This document shows positions 8,544 to 17,150 of a stretch of 64,000 bases of DNA, piece by piece. Positions within the stretch are counted from its first letter, which is position 1; the number at the start of each line of letters is the position of its first letter. The translations under genes were made by a program, and so were the position numbers. The notes below the pieces were generated by a model. It searched no databases. It was not told the DNA's origin and saw nothing but the letters and a program-made list of their open reading frames with translations. The DNA is from Pseudomonadales bacterium (GTDB lineage Bacteria; Pseudomonadota; Gammaproteobacteria; Pseudomonadales; Azotimanducaceae), in NCBI GenBank assembly GCA_022825925.1, contig JAJDVW010000013.1, forward strand, positions 1-64,000, in the 5' to 3' direction.

Positions 8544-10265
8544 TCACGCCTTCGTGACGAGCAGGTCCTCCATCACCAGGAACTCCAGATCGCAGCCGAG
8601 GAACATCGTGAGTGCGTCGTCCGGCGTGCACACGATCGGTTCCCCGCGCCGGTTGAGCGAGGTGTTGAGCACCGCGGCGTTGCCCGTGCGCGCCTCGAGC
8701 GCCTCGATCAGGTCGTAGTAGCGCGGGTTCCACCGGCGTTCGACGACCTGTACGCGCGCCGTCCCGTCGGCGTGCACCACCTCGGGGATGCGCTGCTTCC
8801 AGGCCTCCGTCACGTCGAAGGTCACGGTCATGAAGGGCGCCGGGCGATCCGTGCCGATGATGTCCAGAGCGGCCCGGTCGAGGATCGACGGGCAGAATGG
8901 ACGCCAACGCTCGCGGTACTTGATCTGGGCGTTGATGCGGTCGGCGATCCCGGTGACGCTCGGGCAACCCAGGATGCTGCGCGCGCCGAGCGCCCGGGGG
9001 CCGAACTCCATGCGTCCCTGGAACCACGCGACCGGTCTCCCGGCGGCGAGCAGGTCGGCCGTCTCCGCGACGACGTCCGTCACCCTGCGGCATGCCACCC
9101 CCGCCCTCCGCCGCGCCGCGCGCTCGCAGGTTTCCGAGTCGAAGGCGGGGCCGAGGAACACATGCTCCATCCTGGCGAGCCGGTCTCCGCCTTGGGCCGC
9201 GACCTGCGTGGCCGCTCCGAGCGCGGTGCCCGAGTCTCCCGCCGCGGGTTGCACGAACAGGGCCTCGACATCGGAACGCGCGAGGATCCTCTGGTTCAGC
9301 TTGACGTTGAGGGCGCCGCCCCCCGCCAGGACGATGTGTCCCGTCTCCGCCAGGACGTCGGACAGCCATGCGTCGATCAGGCCGAGACAGCACTCCTCGT
9401 ACAGATCCTGCATGGCCGCGGCATAGTGGACGTAGGGCTCGTCCGCCGCGTCGCCCCGGCGCGGGGGCCCGAGGCGGCGCACCAGGGCGCGGCCGAAGTA
9501 GCGGCCGCGGCCGTCCTCGCGATAGCGCCGCAACCCGACGGTGTTGAGGAGCCGCGTGTTGACGCGGAACCCCCGCCTGGTCCTCCGTACCAGCCCCGAC
9601 AGGTCGCATGCGTCCGGCCGGCCGTAGGGTGCCATGCCCATGACCTTGTACTCCCCGTCCAGCATGTCGAAGCCGAGGTACTCGGTCATGGCGCCGTAGG
9701 CGCCGGGGAGGGAGTCGGGGTCGTAGAACTCCTTGCGCCCGTGGATGCGGCCGCCTTCGCCCACGCCCAGGAAAGTGGTCGCGTACTCGCCCTTGCCGTC
9801 GATGCTGAGGATCGCCGTCTTCCGGTCGAAGCCCGAGAGGTGATACGCGCTCGATGCGTGGGCGAGGTGATGCAGCACGGGCCGGAACGCCGTGCGGTCC
9901 CAATCGATGCCGAGTGCCGCACCCGCTTCCAGCACGCGCCGCCGGTTGCGCCGGAACCGCCGGTTGCCGTTGAAGAGTGCGTCGAGTGCCCGGTCCGGCG
10001 CGTACCAGTGCCGCGCCGCGTATTGCCAGCGGCCTGGACCGAGGAGGCTGACCGGGGCGTACGGGAAGGCGACGGCATCCACCTCGCCGGGTTCCACGCC
10101 CGCGGCCGCGAGGCAGTACCGGGCCGACTCGAGCGGCATCCTGCCCTGCGCGTGCTTCTCGCGGACGAACCGTTCTTCTTCGGCGGCCGCCACGATCTCC
10201 CCGTCGACCAGCAACGCCGCGGACGGGTCGTGCCCGAGCGCTCCGGAGAGCCCCAGGACGATCAC
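8544..10265 (-). CDS. Carbamoyltransferase, NodU/CmcH family
   Basis: This 573-residue enzyme would transfer carbamoyl from carbamoyl phosphate, via a carbamoyl-adenylate, to a sugar or other hydroxyl. The N-terminal Kae1-like ATPase domain has VLGLSGALGHDPSAALL, LHHLAHASSAYHLSGF (metal and substrate histidines), ILSIDGKGEYATTFLG and GEYKVMGMAPYGRPD. The C-terminal YrdC-like part shows VLAGGGALNVKLNQRI, GRMEFGPRALGARSILG and NTSLNRRGEPIVCTPDDA. It starts with GTG sharing four bases with the kinase stop. At the end of the waa operon the likely acceptor is a core heptose; Pseudomonas carries O-carbamoyl heptose in its core. The acceptor is inferred from context. Confidence 0.88.
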   Translation of the reverse strand: MIVLGLSGALGHDPSAALLVDGEIVAAAEEERFVREKHAQGRMPLESARYCLAAAGVEPGEVDAVAFPYAPVSLLGPGRWQYAARHWYAPDRALDALFNGNRRFRRNRRRVLEAGAALGIDWDRTAFRPVLHHLAHASSAYHLSGFDRKTAILSIDGKGEYATTFLGVGEGGRIHGRKEFYDPDSLPGAYGAMTEYLGFDMLDGEYKVMGMAPYGRPDACDLSGLVRRTRRGFRVNTRLLNTVGLRRYREDGRGRYFGRALVRRLGPPRRGDAADEPYVHYAAAMQDLYEECCLGLIDAWLSDVLAETGHIVLAGGGALNVKLNQRILARSDVEALFVQPAAGDSGTALGAATQVAAQGGDRLARMEHVFLGPAFDSETCERAARRRAGVACRRVTDVVAETADLLAAGRPVAWFQGRMEFGPRALGARSILGCPSVTGIADRINAQIKYRERWRPFCPSILDRAALDIIGTDRPAPFMTVTFDVTEAWKQRIPEVVHADGTARVQVVERRWNPRYYDLIEALEARTGNAAVLNTSLNRRGEPIVCTPDDALTMFLGCDLEFLVMEDLLVTKA

Positions 10266-11578
10266 GCCGGCCCGTCCCCGGCCGTCCCGGCGGATACGCG
10301 CGCAAACGCGGCCGCGAATTGCGACGCGACGGGCGGCTCCCAGTTCGCGAGAAAACGCTGCCGGTCCCCCGCGATCTCGCGCCGCGAGCGCGCGGGGCGC
10401 AGGGCGTCGAGATCGACCAGCGACACGGCGCCATCGCCGACGATGAAGTTGGACGCCTTGGTGTCCCGGTGGGTCAGGCCGTCCCGCGACAGGGCTTCGA
10501 ACAGCCCGGCCACGGCGTCCGCCGTCGCGTCGTCCAGGCCGTGGCGGGCGACGTGCTCGTCGAGCGGTACGCCGCCCAGGTCTTCGAGGACCAGGTACGC
10601 CGGGCCGCGACCCCTGGGGGTCACCAGGGCGACGGGCCGTGCCGTCGGGATGCTCCGGAAGCAGAGCCGATGACCGTTCACCCAGGACCGTCGCGCCCGG
10701 CCCTGCTTGGCGTTGTACCGCTTCACGACGTAGCGCCGCGGCCCCGATTCCACGCGCGCGACTGTGGCCGTGTTGCCGTCCTTCAGCCGCGCGCCCGCTT
10801 CGACCTCGGCCCCGGGGGACGCGAGCAGGCGTTCGAGCTCCCGGCACATCGCCGCCCGTTCGTACACCACTTCGCGCCCATCCTCGCGCCGCACGTCGAA
10901 CTGGCTGCAGGGCCGCAGCGTCTTCGCGAGAAAACGACGCACGCGCCGGCGCTGCACGCGCGCGACCGACCGGTGCAGGCGGCGGCGCTCCCGCTCGGCC
11001 GCCCGCCAGCCCCTCGCCGCGCAGTACGCGCGATAGCTCCCGTCGACCGTCGCGGCGTCCGCATCGAGGGCCGCCAACTGGAGGGCGAGGCTCGCGACGC
11101 TTGCGCGCCGGCCCACGTCCACCTTGGCCACGGCGTCACCGTCAAGTACGAAGACCCGGTCGCCCGCGACCACGAAATTGCCGAGATGCGGATCGTCGTG
11201 ACGGACGCCCGCCGCGTGTAGCGCAGCAGTCAGCACGACGATCGCCTCGCCGTCCGCGCGGGTTGCCGGGCGGGCGTACACCCACTCGACGGCGATCCAC
11301 CACCCTTCGTCGCAACGCCCAACGCCCAGCAACCCTGGCGTCGGTACGCCCGCCCCCGCCAACAGCCACAATCCGCGCGCCTCCCGCCGAAAGCGGTGCC
11401 GCGCCCCGGGGCCGAAGAACGTCTTCACCGCCACGTCCCGTCCGTCCAGACGCCCCCGCAGGACGCGCCGGCGCCCCGGCAGCCGGCGGAGGACCTCCGA
11501 GCACTCGATGGTGACCGAGCGGTTCCCAATCCGACCCTGGATCGGGAACGGCGGCGCACGGGACTCGATGCCGCTCAC
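10262..11578 (-). CDS. Double-domain LPS core kinase (two WaaP/Kdo-kinase-like domains)
   Basis: This 438-residue protein has two complete small-kinase domains in tandem. Domain 1 (about 20-215) has Lys52 in DVAVKTFF, a catalytic loop RHDDPHLGNF (127-135) and metal Asp146 in FVLDGD. Domain 2 (about 240-420) has Lys286 in YVVKRYNAK, THRDTKASNF (369-378) and LVDLDA (Asp389). Both keep the residues a kinase needs, so two phosphorylation activities are plausible. It starts at GTG 11578 inside the waaP stop and ends inside the carbamoyltransferase start, so the trio is tightly coupled. Pseudomonas has several separate core kinase genes here; this looks like a fusion or a long relative. The heptose or Kdo targets are not known. 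Confidence 0.82.
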   Translation of the reverse strand: MSGIESRAPPFPIQGRIGNRSVTIECSEVLRRLPGRRRVLRGRLDGRDVAVKTFFGPGARHRFRREARGLWLLAGAGVPTPGLLGVGRCDEGWWIAVEWVYARPATRADGEAIVVLTAALHAAGVRHDDPHLGNFVVAGDRVFVLDGDAVAKVDVGRRASVASLALQLAALDADAATVDGSYRAYCAARGWRAAERERRRLHRSVARVQRRRVRRFLAKTLRPCSQFDVRREDGREVVYERAAMCRELERLLASPGAEVEAGARLKDGNTATVARVESGPRRYVVKRYNAKQGRARRSWVNGHRLCFRSIPTARPVALVTPRGRGPAYLVLEDLGGVPLDEHVARHGLDDATADAVAGLFEALSRDGLTHRDTKASNFIVGDGAVSLVDLDALRPARSRREIAGDRQRFLANWEPPVASQFAAAFARVSAGTAGDGPA

Positions 11579-12387
11579 GTCGGCCGCGCGATCCCGTGCC
11601 GGACCGCCTTGTCGCGCAGGCGCCCCGCGCGTCGCTCCACCCGACGCCACAGGCCGGGGTCCCTGGCCAGCGCGTCTCGCAGCGGCAGCCCGGTGTACCG
11701 CGCGAGGAAACGGAACCGGTCCTTCCGGGACAGGCCGAGGTGCAGCGTGGAGAAGAGCAGCGCGGCGAGATCGCGTAGGACCCACCGGCGCGGCGTCCGG
11801 CGGCGCACCTGCGCCCGGTGCAGGTCGATGACCGCGAGCACCGCCTCCCCGCGGGCGAGCGCCACCGTGTCCGCCAGGACGTGACAGAGATAGTAGTCGC
11901 GGTGGTTGACGCCGGCCGCGTGGAGCGCCCGCGTGAGGTCCGCCAACGCCAGCACCAGCCGGCGCCGCACGGCCGGCGGCGGGGGTGCGGTCGCCCATCC
12001 GTCGGTCAGGTCCTCGAGGCTCGCGTACCCTTCGAGCGCATCACAGACCATGAAAGAGCGTTCACGGGCCGGGTTGCCTCCCAGCCTCCCGAACGCCGCC
12101 ACCCGCGGCGCCCGCACGCCCTCCTGCGCCAGGTGCAGGCATGCGGCGTACTCGTGGCCAGAGCCGGTGACGGGAGCCTTCCCGTTCGCCAGGTTCTTGA
12201 GGATCTCGCCCCACCCGACCCCCTCGTGGATCTTGGCGAAGTAGGCGGCCCCCCCCTCCTCGAAGCGGATCGTGCGACGCGACGCGACCGCGCGAAAGGT
12301 CTCTCCGCGCAGGCCCCACACGACCTCGAACGGGTCGCGGCCGCGCCAGGCGGACTTCAGGTCGTCACGCAGATAGAGCTTGGCCAC
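11575..12387 (-). CDS. waaP: LPS core heptose(I) kinase
   Basis: WaaP phosphorylates the first core heptose using ATP at the cytoplasmic face, a step important for outer membrane integrity. The 270 residues align along their length with E. coli RfaP: WRGRDPFEVVWGLRGETFR (14-32), RTIRFEEGGAAYFAKIHEG with Lys52, GWGEILKNLANGKAPVTG, the catalytic loop GVNHRDYYLCHVL with Asp164, and VIDLHRAQVRRRTPRRW with Asp188. The ATG lies 23 bases inside the end of the tandem glycosyltransferase gene and the stop overlaps the double-kinase GTG, so it is translated within a coupled series. Confidence 0.96.
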   Translation of the reverse strand: MAKLYLRDDLKSAWRGRDPFEVVWGLRGETFRAVASRRTIRFEEGGAAYFAKIHEGVGWGEILKNLANGKAPVTGSGHEYAACLHLAQEGVRAPRVAAFGRLGGNPARERSFMVCDALEGYASLEDLTDGWATAPPPPAVRRRLVLALADLTRALHAAGVNHRDYYLCHVLADTVALARGEAVLAVIDLHRAQVRRRTPRRWVLRDLAALLFSTLHLGLSRKDRFRFLARYTGLPLRDALARDPGLWRRVERRAGRLRDKAVRHGIARPT

Positions 12388-14596
12388 GACGTTTCACGTG
12401 TTCCCAGATCAGTTCGACCACCCGCGCGGCGCCGTCGAAAGGCGCTTCCGCCACGTACCGCAAGGCGTTCTCGCGCCAGGCTTTCCGCCGCCCTTCGTCG
12501 AGCGCATCGATCAGTGCCCGCTTGAACGCCTCGGCCTCGAAGGGCGCGTCGACCACGGTGCCCGCGACCGCGCGCGAGACGTGGTCGCTGTGGCCGACGT
12601 CCGCGACGGTCAGGACCGGCAGTCCGGCCGCGAGCGCGTCGAGCACGGCGTGTCCCGCCAGGTCGCGGTACGCCGGATACAGGAGGAGGTCCGCGCCCAG
12701 GTAGCAGTGCCCGGCGTCGTTCGACGCGAAGCGGATGCGGTCCGACAGGCCGAGTCCGGCCGCCATGGCGCGCGCCCCGGCGGGAGCGTCGAGCGCGACC
12801 AGGTGTATGCGCCGTTTCCGGTCGTCCGGCAGCGCATCCACGGTCATCAGCACGCGTTCGAGCCCGGCCGTCCCCACGCTGAGCAGCACGCATGCGTCAT
12901 CGGACGCTCCCCAGTCCCTGCGCACGTCGGCCCGGGTGCGCGCCCCACGGTCCGGACGCGCCGGCCGAAACACCTCCAGCGGAGCGAGGACCTCCAGTTC
13001 CGCGTCGTAGTGCTCTCGATGGTCCGCCGCCCACGACGCGTTGCGCGCGACCACCGTCGTGCCGCCGCCGAACGCCGCCTCCTCGGAGCACGCGAGCTGT
13101 CGATACCGGGGCGTGCCGCGGTACAGGCGCGTCCGCAGGCGCTCCGCCTCCCGCAGCGCGCACGGTTCGGCGGGCACGCACAGGTCGAGCCCCGGCATCT
13201 TGTTGAAGCCCACCACGCAGTGCACCGGGCTGCGCCGCAGCGCCCCCCGCCCCCAACGCTCGAAGCGCTCGACGCGCTTGTGGCCCGTCATGGAGGCCAC
13301 CGGGACGACCACCACGTCCGCCCCGGAGGCCGACCCGGCGGGCACTTGCCACGACATCGTGTACACGCGCACCTGCCAGCCTTGCCGGCGGCACGCCTCC
13401 GCGAGCGCGAGGAGGTCCCGGGAAACCCCGTCCTGCGGGGCGACCTCGTGCGCGCAGATCGCGACCGTGGGCTGGATGTCGCCCCGCACGAAGCGCTCCA
13501 TGATGTCGCAGGCGACGCGCGCGCGGCCCCCGAGCGAACCGCTCGCGGCAAGCCGGCGCCCGTTCTCGCTCCAGGCCGGCCGCCGCGGGGAGGTGAGCAC
13601 CTCCCGCGCTTCGCGGTTGAACCGGTCCTGGTCGAAGGGCGACGACGACACGATGCCCGCGTCGGCCTCTTCGACGTAAGGCGCAAAACCGCAAACATCG
13701 GTCACGAGTACGGGCAACCCCGCAGACAGCGCCTCCAGGATCACCACCCCGGCGGCCTCGTTGTACGCTGGCAGCATCAGCGCGTCCGCGCCCTGAAGGA
13801 TGCGCGGCACGTCGCCGCGACCACCGGCGAATCTCACCAGTCCGCGGACCCCCAACCGCGCCGCCAGCCGCTCGAAGGCGCGCCTGTTGTCGTCCCCTAC
13901 CACCAGCAGGACCGTGTCGGTGCCGCTCCCCGCGAGGTCCGCGAGCGCGCGAATCGCCCGGTCGAGCCCCTTCGTGGCGAAGCCGGACCCCACGAAGAGC
14001 AGGACGTGGTGGGCTTCGGGAAGGTCGAATTCCCGGCGCAGCCATCCCGGTGCATCGGCGTCCTCCCCCCGGGCCGCATCGTCCGGCTCCACGCCCGGCG
14101 GCAACGGGAAGAACCGCTCGTCCGGCGTGCCGTAGTAGCGCTTGAAGGTCGGCTGCTGGGCTGCCGCGACCGTCAGCACCTTCACGGGGCGGTCCCCGTC
14201 GAACACGGCCCGCTCGAAGCCGGCGAAGTGGCGGTAGCGGGGCAGCAGCCGGTAGTGCCAGCCGCGCTGATGGCGCGCCTTCTCCTCGTAGCAGGAATCG
14301 CCCGCGAGATAGACGTCGAGGCCCGGCATCTTGTTGAAGCCCACGACCAGATCGGCCGGCGACCGTTGCAGGTGCTCGCCGACCCAGCGGGCGAACCGGC
14401 GGTATCGCGCGGGATTGGTCATCCCCCGCGCCGGCACTTCGATCTTTTCTACGCCCTCCGGCGGTTCTCCCTCCCATCGGATGGCGTAGGCCCGCACGGA
14501 GTGGCCGCGCCCCATGCACTCCTCCGCGATACCGGCCAGGTCACGCGCGACGCCGCCGTAGGGGAAGTACTTGAAGATGCAGAAAGCCAGCTTCAC
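12365..14596 (-). CDS. Tandem WaaG-like glycosyltransferase (two GT4 modules, second degenerate)
   Basis: This 743-residue protein is two WaaG-like GT-B transferases joined end to end. Module 1 (1 to about 372) matches E. coli WaaG closely: FCIFKYFPYGGVARDL at 5-20, VVGFNKMPGLDVYLAGD (84-100), RYRHFAGFERA, FVGSGFATKG with Lys209, and the EX7E motif as Glu280/Glu288 in AYNEAAGVVILEALSAGLP. It should add glucose to heptose II. Module 2 (about 376-735) repeats the order and keeps VVGFNKMPGLD (461-471), but has Asp645 and Asp653 where EX7E should be and lacks the Lys of module 1, so it may not be catalytic. It starts with GTG inside the DUF6265 stop. Single WaaG proteins are about 374 residues. 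Confidence 0.85.
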   Translation of the reverse strand: MKLAFCIFKYFPYGGVARDLAGIAEECMGRGHSVRAYAIRWEGEPPEGVEKIEVPARGMTNPARYRRFARWVGEHLQRSPADLVVGFNKMPGLDVYLAGDSCYEEKARHQRGWHYRLLPRYRHFAGFERAVFDGDRPVKVLTVAAAQQPTFKRYYGTPDERFFPLPPGVEPDDAARGEDADAPGWLRREFDLPEAHHVLLFVGSGFATKGLDRAIRALADLAGSGTDTVLLVVGDDNRRAFERLAARLGVRGLVRFAGGRGDVPRILQGADALMLPAYNEAAGVVILEALSAGLPVLVTDVCGFAPYVEEADAGIVSSSPFDQDRFNREAREVLTSPRRPAWSENGRRLAASGSLGGRARVACDIMERFVRGDIQPTVAICAHEVAPQDGVSRDLLALAEACRRQGWQVRVYTMSWQVPAGSASGADVVVVPVASMTGHKRVERFERWGRGALRRSPVHCVVGFNKMPGLDLCVPAEPCALREAERLRTRLYRGTPRYRQLACSEEAAFGGGTTVVARNASWAADHREHYDAELEVLAPLEVFRPARPDRGARTRADVRRDWGASDDACVLLSVGTAGLERVLMTVDALPDDRKRRIHLVALDAPAGARAMAAGLGLSDRIRFASNDAGHCYLGADLLLYPAYRDLAGHAVLDALAAGLPVLTVADVGHSDHVSRAVAGTVVDAPFEAEAFKRALIDALDEGRRKAWRENALRYVAEAPFDGAARVVELIWEHVKRRGQALSA

Positions 14597-15078
14597 CGGG
14601 CCTTGAGTTCGATCCTCGCCTGTTGTCCGCCGCCCATGTCCGCCTCGATCACGAAGGTCTCGGACTCGGGCCGGCTGTAGGTCAGGGTGCGAAAGGCCCC
14701 CTCGTCGCCCGCCTCGAAGGACACGCGGTTGTCCCCAAGCTCCCGCAGCGTGAGGGTCTGCGGACCCGGGGTCCTGGGCACGAACCCCGGGTCCCACTGC
14801 TGGATCCGGAGCACGAGGCTGTCGTTCTCTTCCTCGACCACGGTCATCTCGACCATCGAGGTCTCGCCGTTCCCGGTCATCCGGACCAGCGAGGCGATCG
14901 AACCGTCCGTCGGGAGGATCCAGTTCTCCTCAAGGGTCTGTCCTCCGCCTACCGGGCCCGCCCACGACCCGGTCATCCACGCCAGATCGTCCACGCTCGG
15001 ATGCTGGTCGGCGCCCGCGGACACCGCGCAGGCGAATGCGGCGGCCAGGGTCCAGCGAAGGGTTCGGCGATGGGGCAT
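14593..15078 (-). CDS. DUF6265 family exported protein
   Basis: This 161-residue protein has a signal peptide (RRTLRWTLAAAFACAVSAGA) and then a lipocalin-like DUF6265 domain beginning VDDLAWMTGSWAGPV, with GGQTLEENWILPTDGSIASL and later SFEAGDEGAFRTLTYSRP. The domain's function is unknown. An AAGGAG lies eight bases before the ATG. Its stop overlaps the glycosyltransferase GTG (GTGA), so it is co-translated with core assembly enzymes despite being predicted to leave the cytoplasm. There are 77 bp between it and waaC. Confidence 0.8.
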   Translation of the reverse strand: MPHRRTLRWTLAAAFACAVSAGADQHPSVDDLAWMTGSWAGPVGGGQTLEENWILPTDGSIASLVRMTGNGETSMVEMTVVEEENDSLVLRIQQWDPGFVPRTPGPQTLTLRELGDNRVSFEAGDEGAFRTLTYSRPESETFVIEADMGGGQQARIELKAR

Positions 15079-15155
15079 GAGGCGACTCCTTGACGGGGAA
15101 GCACGGCACCTTAACCCAACGACCCCCGCCCCATCGACCCATCGCCGGGGGACGC

Positions 15156-16181
15156 TCAGGCATCGGCCCCCGCTCGAAGCTCCGTCATTTTCGCCCAGAC
15201 GCGCTCCGGGTCGAGCGATGCGAAGCAGGGCGGCTGGACCGGTTCGCCTCCCCACGCGACGGCCGGACCCCGATAGCGGCACGTGCGCGACAGGCAGGGC
15301 GAGCAGCCGATGTCCGACTGCAGGCCCACCGCCAGCGGCCCCCGGCAACCCGTCAGCCGCACATCGGTCGGGCCGTAGACAACGAGGGTCGGCCGGCCGA
15401 GCGCAGCCGCCAGGTGCGCGAGGCCCGTATCCACGCCCACCACCGCGGATGCCTCGGCGAGCATCGGGATGACCTCCGCGAGGGGGAGGGGAAGCGCCAC
15501 CTCCGCACCGTCCACCCGGGCGGCGACCGCCTCCGCCCGCCTCCTCTCCGCCTCGGACAGCCAGGGCAGCACCGGCGTCAGTCCCGCGGCGACCGCGCGC
15601 GCCGCGATCCCGGCCCAGAAACGGTCGGGCCAGTGCTTCGTGTCCCAGGTGGTCCCGTGGACGAGCACGCAGGTGTTCCCGGTCTCGCCGCCGGGTTCGA
15701 CGCCGAACGCGGGCTCCCCCGTGGGGCGCTCGTACCCGAGCGCCGCCGCGAAGAGCGCGCGCATGCGGGACACCGCGTGGCCCGTGCGCGGCACCGCCAG
15801 CCGGCGCGTGTACAGCGCGGCGGCCGCCGACTCCCGGGCGCTCGCGCGATCGAAGCCGGCGTAGTCGCCGGACCGTGACCAGCGTCCCACGACGGCACTC
15901 TTGAGGAGACCCTGCGCATCGAGCGCGAGGCCGTAGCGCTCCCGCCGCAGGGCGCGTCGAAACGCCCGCGCCTCCCCGAGGCTCCCCACGACGGACCGCC
16001 GCCAGCGACGCAAGGCCGCCGGGATCACGCGCCGCACGCCCCGGTGCAGCGCCGGAGCGGCCGCAAACCCTTCCTCGACCACCCAGTCGAAAGTAATGCC
16101 CCGTCGGGTCGCGTCCTCCACCGCGGGCAGCGTGTGCACGATGTCGCCGAGGGACGACAGCTTGATCAGGAGGACGTGCAC
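15156..16181 (-). CDS. waaC: ADP-heptose:LPS heptosyltransferase I
   Basis: WaaC transfers the first L-glycero-D-manno-heptose from ADP-heptose to Kdo2-lipid A (GT9 family). The 341 residues begin MHVLLIKLSSLGDIVHTLPAV, with the catalytic Asp13 where E. coli WaaC has it. Also present are LVHGTTWDTKHWPDRFW with the donor-binding Lys, and the C-terminal VGVDTGLAHLAAALGRPTLV. A GTG at 16181 is chosen because it gives this exact N-terminus; it lies 16 bases inside the end of waaF. HldE in this window provides the pathway to its donor. Confidence 0.95.
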   Translation of the reverse strand: MHVLLIKLSSLGDIVHTLPAVEDATRRGITFDWVVEEGFAAAPALHRGVRRVIPAALRRWRRSVVGSLGEARAFRRALRRERYGLALDAQGLLKSAVVGRWSRSGDYAGFDRASARESAAAALYTRRLAVPRTGHAVSRMRALFAAALGYERPTGEPAFGVEPGGETGNTCVLVHGTTWDTKHWPDRFWAGIAARAVAAGLTPVLPWLSEAERRRAEAVAARVDGAEVALPLPLAEVIPMLAEASAVVGVDTGLAHLAAALGRPTLVVYGPTDVRLTGCRGPLAVGLQSDIGCSPCLSRTCRYRGPAVAWGGEPVQPPCFASLDPERVWAKMTELRAGADA

Positions 16182-17146
16182 GCGGCGATCTCCCCGAGCA
16201 CCCGGGCCGGCGACAGGTCCACCAGGCAGCGCAGGTGGCCGAGCGGACAGGTGCGCTGGAAGCAGGGACTGCACGGTTGCGGTTCCCGCAGGACGACGGC
16301 ACGCGCGCCGAGGGGCGGCGTGAAGTCCGGCGACGTCGATCCGAACAGGGCGATCACCGGCCGCCCCAGCGCCGCCGCGACGTGCGTCAGCCCCGAGTCG
16401 TTGGCCACCACGCAGTCCGCTGCCGAAAGCACGTCGATCGCGGTGGCAAGGTCGGTGCGTCCCGCGAGGTTGGCGGCCTCGGGCACCCGTCCGGCGATGT
16501 CCTCGCAGAGCGGCCCCTCGTCTGCGCTTCCGAAGAGCCACACGGCCCTGCCCTCCCTCACGCACGCCGCGGCCACCTCCGCGAAGTGTCCCGCCGGCCA
16601 CCGCTTGGCCGGACCGAATGCGGCCCCGGGACACAGGGCGACGATGGGCCGTTCGTCCCCGAGACCCAGCCGGTCACGCGCCCGGGCCAGGTTTCGCGGG
16701 TCGGCGCGCAGCTCGGGCGTGCCGCACGGGCCTCCGGCGAGCGCCGCGTACCGCTCGACGAGGCGCGGATACCGCTCCGGGTCGAGACGCCTCGCGTCGT
16801 TCAGCACCCCGTAGCGGTGTTCGCCCAGCCAGCCGGTCCGGCGCGGGATCCGCGCAAACCAGGGCACGAGCGCGGACTTGAAGGTGTTGGGCAGCACGAA
16901 AGCCTGCTCGAAGCCGTGCGCGCGCAGCGACCGCCCTACCCGCCGGCGCTCCGCCAGCGCCAGCCGTCCGTGACCCGGCCGGAGCCGGTGGACGGCGTCG
17001 ACGTCGGGCATGCGTTCGGCGACCGGCGCCGTCGCGGACGGCGCGAGCACGTGGACCGTCGCGCCCCTGTCCACGAGCGCAGCGACCAGGGGCTGCGCGA
17101 GCACCATGTCGCCGACCCAGGCCGGTCCGACGACGAGCGCCTTCAT
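16166..17146 (-). CDS. waaF: ADP-heptose:LPS heptosyltransferase II
   Basis: WaaF adds the second heptose to the inner core (GT9 family). The 326 residues start MKALVVGPAWVGDMVLAQPL with Asp13, and carry ALCPGAAFGPAKRWPAGHFA (nucleotide-sugar binding), ANDSGLTHVAAALGRPVIAL and LFGSTSPDFTPPL, all WaaF-like. A cysteine-rich PCSPCFQRTCPLGHLRC near the C-terminus is common in this family. It begins four bases downstream of the ilvE stop and overlaps waaC by 16 bases, so ilvE-waaF-waaC form one operon, as in Pseudomonas. Confidence 0.96.
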   Translation of the reverse strand: MKALVVGPAWVGDMVLAQPLVAALVDRGATVHVLAPSATAPVAERMPDVDAVHRLRPGHGRLALAERRRVGRSLRAHGFEQAFVLPNTFKSALVPWFARIPRRTGWLGEHRYGVLNDARRLDPERYPRLVERYAALAGGPCGTPELRADPRNLARARDRLGLGDERPIVALCPGAAFGPAKRWPAGHFAEVAAACVREGRAVWLFGSADEGPLCEDIAGRVPEAANLAGRTDLATAIDVLSAADCVVANDSGLTHVAAALGRPVIALFGSTSPDFTPPLGARAVVLREPQPCSPCFQRTCPLGHLRCLVDLSPARVLGEIAACTSS

Positions 17147-17150
17147 GGCG

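Noticed and set aside
12380..14680. Long plus-strand open frame opposite the tandem glycosyltransferase
   Set aside because: Shadow frame of low-complexity His/Arg/Pro text; the minus-strand reading matches WaaG.
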